A stretch of DNA of 15,417 nt from DATEEG01 sp035525055 (GTDB taxonomy: Bacteria > Actinomycetota > Acidimicrobiia > Spongiisociales > ZC4RG35). Of the stretch, positions 7,592-13,057 are shown in pieces. Numbering within the stretch: the stretch's first letter is position 1; each line of letters opens with the position of its first letter. The notes under the pieces were generated by a model, which was given only the letters and a program-made list of their open reading frames with translations, did no database searches and was not told the origin of the DNA. Position numbers and translations under genes: made by a program. The stretch spans positions 1-15,417 of the forward strand of contig DATLEZ010000127.1 in the NCBI GenBank assembly GCA_035525055.1, written 5' to 3'.

Positions 7592-7668
7592 TGACCTCAC
7601 ACAACGAGGTTGAGGGCGGGCCTTGAACCCTCCCAGGCGTGAGGTTTGTCGAATCCATCAGCGAAGGA
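7592..7668. repeat. Diverged intergenic repeat, copy A (see 15135-15193)
   Basis: Four short blocks occur here and again, in the same order and orientation, at 15135-15193: TGACCT (7592-7597), CGAGGTTG (7605-7612), GGCCTTGAA (7619-7627) and ATCAGCGAAGGA (7657-7668). Spacing differs, mainly by an extra stretch of about 29 nt before the last block in this copy. The 12-mer lies in the loop of the GAATCC/GGATTC hairpin (7651-7678). Confidence 0.4.
7594..7645. repeat. Nested stem-loop after the DUF4434-like gene
   Basis: ACCTCAC (7594-7600) pairs perfectly with GTGAGGT (7639-7645), and inside it GAGGG (7612-7616) pairs with CCCTC (7628-7632). It begins 43 nt after the upstream stop codon and could act at the 3' end of that transcript, but there is no following T-run, so it is not a classical intrinsic terminator. 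Confidence 0.5.
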
Positions 7669-7695
7669 AACCGGATTCAGCTGGCCTGGTCGACA

Positions 7696-7800
7696 AATTT
7701 GGCGTCCCGGTCCCGGGTCAGATGAAACCTGGCGTCACGCGCCCGGTTTCCGGGACTCCCAGACCGAATTACGTATTCAGCGGGAGCCTCACGCCAAATT
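7696..7800. repeat. 10-bp inverted repeat enclosing two GC-rich palindromes
   Basis: AATTTGGCGT (7696-7705) and ACGCCAAATT (7791-7800) are exact reverse complements 85 nt apart, with weaker matching continuing inward (GGTCCCG against GCTCCCG). Between them lie CCCGGTCCCGGG and CCCGGTTTCCGGG. The arrangement resembles the ends of a small non-autonomous element or a branched RNA. No transposase or target duplication is seen. Confidence 0.5.
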
Positions 7801-7866
7801 ACGAGGGGACCGATGCCAGGCGAATCCCTTTCTTGCTGATCCTTGGCTGCTTCCAACAGCCTTAAA

Positions 7867-7900
7867 CCAAAGCCCAACCTGACCCACTGCCAGGCTTTGG
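7867..7900. repeat. 8-bp perfect hairpin upstream of the GNAT gene
   Basis: CCAAAGCC (7867-7874) is the exact reverse complement of GGCTTTGG (7893-7900), with an 18-nt loop. Overlapping outer arms TAAACC (7863-7868) and GGTTTA (7903-7908) offer an alternative pairing. It ends 36 nt before the GNAT start, so it could be an operator or an RNA structure between transcription units. Confidence 0.5.
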
Positions 7901-7936
7901 ACGGTTTAGACCCCTCACACCGGCGACAATCCATTG

Positions 7937-8776
7937 ATGGAAGCAGCTGAGTTCTTGCGGCGCGCCGGGCGGCTCCTGATGAGGGACGAAGCGCGGCACA
8001 ATCTGATCCTTGGAATAGCCGCCACCATCGTTGCCCACCCTGATCATTATCCGGACCCGCGTATGTGGATCGGTGGAGCTGGTGGCCTCCCGGATGCTGC
8101 GGCATTGATCACGCCGCCACACAATCTCGTGTTGGCCGATGCACTCAACCCCGATGCCATCGACGCCCTTATCGACCTCGTCTCTGCCGATGCGGAGATC
8201 ATTCCCGGCGTGACCGGCAATAGGCCGACTGTCGATTGGTTCATTGACCGTTGGGTCGACCGGATCGGAGTCACTCCGATTCTGGCAATGTCACATGGTG
8301 TCTACAGCCTCGAGACGGTGAATCGCCTTCCCCCTGTCGACGGACACGCTGAGCGAGCGACTGCAGTCTTCCGCCCGCTGGCGCTCAAATGGGTCGAGAG
8401 CTTCTCGGCGGAAGCTCTGCCTGAGTCAGACCGAGGAGCCAATCGCCTCGAGCGTGCGGTCGATCTTCGGCTGCGACCTGACCTCGACTCAGGCTTGTGG
8501 CTGTGGATGCTGCACGGTCGGCCGGTCGCCATGGCTGGCTATGGCGGAGAGACGCCAAATGGAGTAAGAGTTGGCCCGGTTTACACGCCCCCCGAACTGC
8601 GGGGAAGAGGTTATGCCACCGCCCTGGTGGCTTCCCTCTCGCAATGGCTCCTCACCGACAGGGGCCGGACCTTCTGCTTTCTTTATACGGACCTGTCCAA
8701 CCCGACTTCGAACGAGATCTATCGGAGGATCGGATACCAGCAGGTGGCCGAGTCAGCCGAGTACGGGTTCATATGA
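7937..8776 (+). CDS. GNAT family N-acetyltransferase
   Basis: 279 residues from ATG 7937; a TTG directly before it is in frame, but ATG is preferred. The N-terminal half (1-about 140) is a divergent segment. The C-terminal half is a GNAT fold with the acetyl-CoA pyrophosphate loop RGRGYA (222-227) after the strand VGPVYTPPELR, and the conserved tail NEIYRRIGYQQV (259-270). This two-part arrangement is common in FR47-like acetyltransferases of Actinobacteria; the acyl acceptor is unknown. There is no Shine-Dalgarno sequence. A GACAAT (7925-7930) sits where a -10 box would give a transcript starting at or near the ATG, so a leaderless mRNA is plausible, though no good -35 is seen. It is followed by metY after 45 nt. 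Confidence 0.9.
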   Translation: MEAAEFLRRAGRLLMRDEARHNLILGIAATIVAHPDHYPDPRMWIGGAGGLPDAAALITPPHNLVLADALNPDAIDALIDLVSADAEIIPGVTGNRPTVDWFIDRWVDRIGVTPILAMSHGVYSLETVNRLPPVDGHAERATAVFRPLALKWVESFSAEALPESDRGANRLERAVDLRLRPDLDSGLWLWMLHGRPVAMAGYGGETPNGVRVGPVYTPPELRGRGYATALVASLSQWLLTDRGRTFCFLYTDLSNPTSNEIYRRIGYQQVAESAEYGFI

Positions 8777-8821
8777 GCCGGTTATTCGTCAAATAGCCAC
8801 AGTCCGTACACTTCCCGGCCC

Positions 8822-10072
8822 ATGAGTTACGGATTCGCCACTCGCAGCATCCACGCCGGGCAGCGCCCCGACCCGGAAACGGGGGCCCGGGCAATGCCCA
8901 TCTATGCGACGACGTCGTTTGTTTTCGAGGATGCCCAGACCGCGGCCGATCTCTTCGCTCTGCAGACGTTCGGAAACATCTACACCCGAATCGGCAACCC
9001 CACCAACGCCGCATTTGAGGAGAGGATGGCCTCCCTGGAAGGCGGGCTCGGGGCGCTGGCGACCGGTTCGGGTCAGGCGGCTCAACTCATCGCCGTTCTT
9101 ACGCTGTGCCAGGCCGGCGACGAGATCGTGGCAGCGCGCAATCTCTATGGCGGAACCTACACGCAGTTCGATGTGACTCTCCGGCGCATGGGGATCGACG
9201 TCACTTTCGTCGACCCCATTCCCGACGCCATCGCTGCCGCCATCACTCCCCGAACCAAGCTGGTCTACGGAGAGACGATTGGAAACCCACGGGCCGAGGT
9301 GTTCGATCTCGAAGGGGCGGCCGCGGTGGCACACGAGCACGGGATCCCGCTTGTGATCGACAACACCTTTGCCACGCCGTACCTTTGCCGGCCGATCGAG
9401 TGGGGTGCCGACATCGTTGTCCACTCGGCGACCAAGTTCCTCGGGGGTCACGGGGTGGTCATCGCCGGAGTCATCATCGAATCAGGGCGCTTCCACTGGG
9501 ACAACGGGAACTTCCCGCTCATGACCGAGCCCTCCCCGGCCTATCACGGGCTCAAATTCTGGGACAACTTCCGTGAATACGCCTTTCTGATGAAGGCTCG
9601 CACCGAGCTCCTGCGAGATGTTGGAGCCGCGCTGTCACCCTTCAACTCGTTTCTCCTGCTGCTCGGCCTCGAGACCCTTCCGTTGAGGATGCAGCGTCAC
9701 GTTGAAAACGCTCGGGCGGTGGCCGGGTTTCTGTCCTCTCATTCCTCTGTGGATTGGGTGAGCTATCCGGCGGCCGAAGACCCCCTCGTCCAGAAGTACG
9801 TCCCCAAGGGCCCTGGGGCGGTTTTCACCTTCGGCGTGAATGGTGGCTACGAGGCGGGCAAGAGCTTCATCGAGAAGGTCGAATTGGCCTCTCACCTTGC
9901 CAACGTCGGTGATGCCAAGACCCTGGTGATCCACCCCGCCTCGACCACCCACCAGCAAGTCCCGGTCGAGGAGCGAAAGGCATCGGGAGTGGGCGACGAG
10001 ATGATCAGGATCTCGGTTGGCATCGAAGATGTCGACGACATCATCGACGATCTCAACCGAGCGCTAGGTTGA
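8822..10072 (+). CDS. metY: O-acetylhomoserine sulfhydrylase (Cys/Met metabolism PLP enzyme)
   Basis: A 416-residue fold-type I PLP enzyme of the gamma family, expected to form homocysteine from O-acetylhomoserine and sulfide in methionine synthesis. The start MSYGFATRSIHAGQ is the usual family opening and fixes the ATG. Other marks are YTRIGNPTNAAFEERMASLEG (seen here as YTRIGNPTN), the LYGGTYTQF loop, VIDNTFATPYLCRP, and PLP lysine Lys205 in SATKFLGGHG. The ending MIRISVGIEDVDDIIDDL is also typical. Length and motifs favour MetY over cystathionine gamma-synthase, but a related sulfhydrylase using another O-acyl homoserine is possible. There is no Shine-Dalgarno sequence; TACACT (8807-8812) could be a -10 box giving a very short or absent leader. 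The next gene starts 4 nt after the stop, so the two are almost certainly co-translated. Confidence 0.92.
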   Translation: MSYGFATRSIHAGQRPDPETGARAMPIYATTSFVFEDAQTAADLFALQTFGNIYTRIGNPTNAAFEERMASLEGGLGALATGSGQAAQLIAVLTLCQAGDEIVAARNLYGGTYTQFDVTLRRMGIDVTFVDPIPDAIAAAITPRTKLVYGETIGNPRAEVFDLEGAAAVAHEHGIPLVIDNTFATPYLCRPIEWGADIVVHSATKFLGGHGVVIAGVIIESGRFHWDNGNFPLMTEPSPAYHGLKFWDNFREYAFLMKARTELLRDVGAALSPFNSFLLLLGLETLPLRMQRHVENARAVAGFLSSHSSVDWVSYPAAEDPLVQKYVPKGPGAVFTFGVNGGYEAGKSFIEKVELASHLANVGDAKTLVIHPASTTHQQVPVEERKASGVGDEMIRISVGIEDVDDIIDDLNRALG

Positions 10073-10076
10073 CCAA

Positions 10077-10574
10077 ATGACGGCAGTTCGCCAAGAGTCC
10101 GGCCTCGAAGAAGCAGGCCCCCTAGAGCGCCTGGCGATTCTGCGCGAAGCCAAGACGGTGGCCCTGGTGGGCGTGTCGCCCAACCCTTTGCGCTCTTCCA
10201 ACTTCGTCGCCACCTACCTGACCCGAACCTCCTACACGATGTGGCCAGTGAATCCTCATGCCGACGAAGTGCTCGGCCTGAAGTCTTATCCGTCGTTGGC
10301 CGACCTTCCGGGGGCCCCTGACATCGTCGACTGCTTTCGCAAGGCTACGGAGCTGCCGCAGGTGGTCGAGGAGGCGATTGCGGTCGGCGCCAAGGTGGTC
10401 TGGTTTCAGCTCGGGCTTCGCAACGACGAAGCGGCCGCGATGGCGGTGGCCGCCGGTCTCAAGGTCGTCCAGGACCGCTGTCTCAAGATCGAGCACGCTC
10501 GTTTTGCGGGAGGGCTCCACCTGGCCGGCTTCGATACCGGCGTGATCTCGTCGAAGCGCAGGCGCCCGGTCTAG
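10077..10574 (+). CDS. CoA-binding domain protein (YccU-like)
   Basis: A 165-residue single Rossmann domain of the CoA_binding_2 type. The nucleotide loop is VALVGVSPNPLRSSN (28-42), followed by YTMWPVNPHADEVLGLKSYPSL (read as WPVNP then LGLKSYPSL). PDIVDCFRK, AKVVWFQLGLRND and the near-C-terminal VVQDRCLKIEH complete the family pattern. Family members bind CoA and their cellular role is not settled. It starts 4 nt after the metY stop. This pairing of a small CoA-binding protein with an O-acetylhomoserine sulfhydrylase gene is, as I recall, widespread, which hints at a role in sulfur or acyl-ester amino acid metabolism; that is inference. The arginine/lysine-rich tail SSKRRRPV is unremarkable. 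Confidence 0.9.
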   Translation: MTAVRQESGLEEAGPLERLAILREAKTVALVGVSPNPLRSSNFVATYLTRTSYTMWPVNPHADEVLGLKSYPSLADLPGAPDIVDCFRKATELPQVVEEAIAVGAKVVWFQLGLRNDEAAAMAVAAGLKVVQDRCLKIEHARFAGGLHLAGFDTGVISSKRRRPV

Positions 10575-10593
10575 CCCCGGTCCGAGGACAGAG

Positions 10594-10669
10594 CTGTGAA
10601 GGAAAACGGACCGAATAGGAGCGTTTTGCTGCACAGTCGGACGCCTGCCCTGGTCGTGTGAAGGAAAAC
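10594..10669. repeat. Three-copy motif: two direct and one inverted TGTGAAGGAAAAC-like repeats
   Basis: TGTGAAGGAAAAC is present exactly at 10595-10607 and 10657-10669. Between them, GTTTTGCTGCACAG (10623-10636) is the inverted form of CTGTGAAGGAAAAC (10594-10607), matching at 12 of 14 positions across a 15-nt loop. The second direct copy also forms a small hairpin, GAAGG-AAAA-CCTTC (10660-10673). The cluster lies between the CoA-binding gene and the MerR promoter and may be a 3' structure or a regulator-binding array. Confidence 0.5.
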
Positions 10670-10682
10670 CTTCCGGACCCTC

Positions 10683-10713
10683 TTGACTCGTCCCCAGGGG
10701 CAGGGTCCACACT
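10683..10713 (+). promoter_or_regulatory. MerR-type promoter/operator with 19-bp spacer
   Basis: TTGACT (-35, 10683-10688) and CACACT (-10, 10708-10713) are separated by 19 bp. The over-long spacer is typical of MerR-controlled promoters, which the activator untwists. The spacer holds a dyad, GACTCGTCCCC against AGGGGCAGGGTC, with 9 of 11 arm positions symmetric. It closely recalls the BmrR-type operator pattern TTGACTC...CCCC..GG.G..GGTC. The expected transcription start falls at about 10720-10721, the A of the ATG of the MerR gene, so the regulator probably controls its own leaderless transcript. Confidence 0.8.
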
Positions 10714-10720
10714 TGTCGAC

Positions 10721-11548
10721 ATGAGCCAGCCGTCCAACGAGATGCTGACGATCGGCGTGTTCTCCAAACGCTCACGGTTGTCGCTAAAAGCGCTCCGGTT
10801 GTATGACGAGATGGCACTTCTCAGACCCGCCGCCGTCGATTCGCAGAACGGTTACCGCTACTACGGGGAAGACCAACTGGAACTGGCCCGTCTTATCGGG
10901 TTGTTGCGAAGTCTGGAGATGCCGCTCGCTCAAATCGCCGAGGTCATCGCATTGGACGGGATGGCAGCCGTCAAGAGCATCGGTACTTACTGGCAGGGCG
11001 TGGAAGCAGACGTGCAAACCAAGCGCAAGCTGGTCCGGTACCTGGTGCGCTATCTCTCAGGCAAAGGAGTCGACATGTTTGTAATCGAGACCCGGCAGAT
11101 TCCGGATCAACAGGTGGCCGCGATCGAACGAAGGGTACTGGTTGGTGCCTTGCCCCAGTTCATCAGTGAAGCAATGGGCCTCGTCTATGACGCTCTCGGA
11201 CAGACCGGGGTAGAGACCGGGATCCCCTTCGTGGTGTACCACGGAGAGGTCAACACCGATTCCGACGGTCCCGTTGAGGTCTGCGTCCCGTACCTTGGAG
11301 ACGTGAAGCCCACCGGCGAGATTCGCTTGCGTCTCGAGTCCGGACACACGGAGGCCTTCACCCGGATCACCAAGGCCCAGGTCTCCTTTCCAGGGATCCT
11401 GGAGGCATATGAGGCAGTCATGCAATGGGCGGCTGACAGCGGTCAACCGGCGATCGGGTCACCCCGGGAGGTCTACTTCACCGACTGGGACGCAGCCGGC
11501 GATGAAGATCCCGCCTGTGACATCGCCCTTCCGGTCAGGGCCTCGTAG
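10721..11548 (+). CDS. MerR family transcriptional regulator with GyrI-like effector domain
   Basis: 275 residues from ATG 10721. A longer frame from GTG 10658 would read through the promoter and is rejected. The winged-helix MerR domain spans about residues 9-78 (LTIGVFSKRSRLSLKALRLYDE, read as LTIGVFSKRSRLSLKALR; then GYRYYGEDQLELARLI and LRSLEMPLAQIAEVI). A linker helix (about 85-115) follows, then a GyrI-like small-molecule-binding domain from about residue 120 (VIETRQIPDQQVAAIERR). This is the BmrR/BltR-type layout for drug or metabolite sensing. The characteristic promoter directly upstream points to autoregulation. No efflux pump lies next to it in the window; the only close neighbour is a convergent acyltransferase ending 15 nt away. 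The ligand is unknown. Confidence 0.92.
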   Translation: MSQPSNEMLTIGVFSKRSRLSLKALRLYDEMALLRPAAVDSQNGYRYYGEDQLELARLIGLLRSLEMPLAQIAEVIALDGMAAVKSIGTYWQGVEADVQTKRKLVRYLVRYLSGKGVDMFVIETRQIPDQQVAAIERRVLVGALPQFISEAMGLVYDALGQTGVETGIPFVVYHGEVNTDSDGPVEVCVPYLGDVKPTGEIRLRLESGHTEAFTRITKAQVSFPGILEAYEAVMQWAADSGQPAIGSPREVYFTDWDAAGDEDPACDIALPVRAS

Positions 11549-11563
11549 GCCCCCGGTTTGTCC

Positions 11564-12889
11564 TTAGGTCGTTGCCCGCCGGCGGCGCTGCCACATCCTG
11601 GCGCCGCCGATGCCGCCGGCGATTGCGGCTGCAAAGGGAAGGCTGAGTGCAATCCCGTTGAGGCCGTCCTCATCGGCGATCCCGTATTTGGCCAGCAAAC
11701 CGAGACCGGCGCAGGTCGCCACCACGGCCAGCAGTGGACGCCAGGCCGGAGGCGGCGGACGCAGGTCCTTATTGGGTCGTTCGTAACGCCCGAACACCAG
11801 GAGGAAGGGGAGGGTCGCCGCGACAAGCGCAGCCATCCACAGCGGGCGGGTCAGCCACCAAGCGCCGGTGTTGGCCTCTGTCCTTAAACCCCACCCGTTG
11901 AGCAACAGCGATCCCCCGATCAGGGCAACCATGGCGGTGAGGTGCCATAGGTAGAGAGTCATGATCCGGCCGTTGATGAGAATCGTCGCCGCCCAGTTTC
12001 GGGTCTTAGAGAGCATGCGCCGGGCCGGTCCCTCCATCGCTAGGAGGGCCCCCGCCTGAAAAATTGCCAGGGTCAGAAGGGTGAACTTGGGCGGTTGACT
12101 GTTGGTGACACCCTGCGTGTCGAGACCGACCATGGCCACCGGATACGGTCCGAATGCGACCAGTGCTGCGGTGGTGATCAAGCCGGCCGCCGACCACATG
12201 AGGCGATGGCTGACCGACCCGAGCCGCGAGTCGGCCCAGGCATAACCGAGGCTGTGAACCGTGCCCCACATGAAGAGGTAGTTCAAATAGCCGACCCAAG
12301 CAATACCAAAGCCGAGTGAGACCACGTCGACGAGGCCTGCGATCACGCTGGAAACGACGACTGACGCCCAACCCCACCGATCCCAGGCTCGCAGAGTGAG
12401 CGGGGTGAAGGCGACCACCGCCACGTAGGTGGCGAGGAACCACACGGGGACGAGGGCCGCCTGCGATGCGATTTTGAGCAGTTCGGGGTCGAAGCCGCTC
12501 TGGAGCAACGCGAACGCCCCTGCGGTCCAAACGATCAGCAACGGCAACACCGGCAGGATCAGTCGACGCAACCGAGCTCGCAACCAGGCGCCGTAGGTTG
12601 ACCCGCTTCGGCTTGATGCCCTCCACGAGGCGGCGTTGGCAAAACCACCGACGAAGAAGAAGATCGGCATCACCTGCAGAGCCCAGGTGAGGTAATGCGT
12701 CCACGTGGTCCGGGTCAGGAGGTGATTGGCCTCGAGCCCCGTGGCCGTGATGACGGGAGCGGCCATGAGCCAATGACCGAACACCACCACCATGATCGAG
12801 GCAGCCCGCAGGAAGTCGACGTAGCGGTTGCGGCTCTCTGGTGTTTGCTCGGCCAGCTTCTCGGCCTGTTGCCAGATGTTCGTTGTCAT
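11564..12889 (-). CDS. Acyltransferase 3 family membrane protein
   Basis: 441 residues from ATG 12889; an in-frame TTG nine bases upstream is possible but less likely. After a short cytoplasmic N-terminus, the family opening RNRYVDFLRAASIMVVVFGHW is present (key residues Arg22, Asp25, Arg28, His39), followed by about ten hydrophobic segments. MPIFFFVGGFANAASW, RARLRRLILPVLPL and the late TLYLWHLTAMV are standard Acyl_transf_3 marks. Such enzymes transfer acetyl or other acyl groups to sugars, lipids or polymers at the membrane; the acceptor cannot be predicted. The C-terminus (about 375-441) adds two extra membrane segments and a basic tail (WQRRRRATT). It faces the MerR gene tail-to-tail. 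A perfect 7-bp dyad lies 26 nt upstream of its start. Confidence 0.9.
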   Translation of the reverse strand: MTTNIWQQAEKLAEQTPESRNRYVDFLRAASIMVVVFGHWLMAAPVITATGLEANHLLTRTTWTHYLTWALQVMPIFFFVGGFANAASWRASSRSGSTYGAWLRARLRRLILPVLPLLIVWTAGAFALLQSGFDPELLKIASQAALVPVWFLATYVAVVAFTPLTLRAWDRWGWASVVVSSVIAGLVDVVSLGFGIAWVGYLNYLFMWGTVHSLGYAWADSRLGSVSHRLMWSAAGLITTAALVAFGPYPVAMVGLDTQGVTNSQPPKFTLLTLAIFQAGALLAMEGPARRMLSKTRNWAATILINGRIMTLYLWHLTAMVALIGGSLLLNGWGLRTEANTGAWWLTRPLWMAALVAATLPFLLVFGRYERPNKDLRPPPPAWRPLLAVVATCAGLGLLAKYGIADEDGLNGIALSLPFAAAIAGGIGGARMWQRRRRATT

Positions 12890-12914
12890 TGCTGTCAATC
12901 ATCGGTCGGTCGCA

Positions 12915-12939
12915 GGGTCTTGTCGAGTAGTGAAGACCC
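12915..12939. promoter_or_regulatory. 7-bp perfect dyad upstream of the acyltransferase gene
   Basis: GGGTCTT (12915-12921) and AAGACCC (12933-12939) are exact reverse complements separated by 11 nt. The dyad lies 26 nt upstream of the acyltransferase start, in a 168-bp gap that also holds the 3' end hairpin of the next gene. Size and place suit a repressor operator or a leader hairpin. No matching regulator can be named. Confidence 0.45.
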
Positions 12940-13002
12940 TTAGAGACCTATCGGGGGCGCCGTGGTTGTCCGGGGGTTCTCGACTCGTACGGAGCCTGGT
13001 CT

Positions 13003-13041
13003 GTGAAGGTTCAAGCACCAAAACGGTGCCAGAACCTTCAC
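13003..13041 (-). terminator. Strong hairpin after the SLH-protein gene
   Basis: GTGAAGGTTC (13003-13012) and GAACCTTCAC (13032-13041) form a perfect 10-bp stem. After a 2-nt internal mismatch, GCACC (13015-13019) pairs with GGTGC (13025-13029) around a 5-nt loop. It begins 16 nt beyond the stop codon of the 676-residue gene. There is no U-tract, so it would be a hairpin-only terminator or a 3' stabilising structure, as is often proposed in Actinobacteria. Confidence 0.65.
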
Positions 13042-13057
13042 GGTCCGACGCTTCAGG

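Larger units (their letters stand above)
7551..7936. other. Gene-free 386-bp stretch rich in inverted repeats
   Basis: No convincing gene is seen here: short frames of about 80 codons lack recognisable motifs and ribosome-binding sites. Instead the DNA holds a series of symmetric elements: a nested stem at 7594-7645, GAATCC/GGATTC at 7651-7678, a 10-bp inverted repeat at 7696-7705/7791-7800 enclosing two CCCGG-spacer-CCGGG palindromes (7706-7717, 7742-7754), and CCAAAGCC/GGCTTTGG at 7867-7900. AATTACG occurs twice (7767-7773, 7797-7803), and TGGCGTC occurs twice (7700-7706, 7730-7736). It could encode structured RNA or be the remains of a mobile element. Confidence 0.6.

Noticed and set aside
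7696..7800. Integron attC site or insertion sequence ends
   Set aside because: No attC core motifs, no transposase or integrase and no target duplication were found; described only as an inverted repeat.
7623..7882. Two overlapping frames of about 80 codons in the 7.6-kb gap
   Set aside because: There is no ribosome-binding site, no motif and no codon pattern like the neighbours; inverted repeats explain the stretch better.
7677..8105. 142-codon open frame on the - strand across the gap and GNAT start
   Set aside because: It mostly mirrors the GNAT coding region and the palindromic DNA, with no protein-like features.
8789..9451. 220-codon open frame on the - strand over the start of metY
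   Set aside because: It overlaps well-conserved MetY coding sequence and has no domain motifs or ribosome-binding site; a shadow frame.
10658..10720. Longer N-terminus for the MerR protein starting at GTG 10658
   Set aside because: It would translate the MerR promoter/operator itself, and the extra residues do not resemble any MerR domain; ATG 10721 fits the expected transcription start.
12006..12902. 298-codon open frame on the - strand overlapping the acyltransferase gene in another frame
   Set aside because: It is low-complexity, Arg/Gly/Pro-rich and lacks the membrane segments; the overlapping frame carries the full Acyl_transf_3 pattern.
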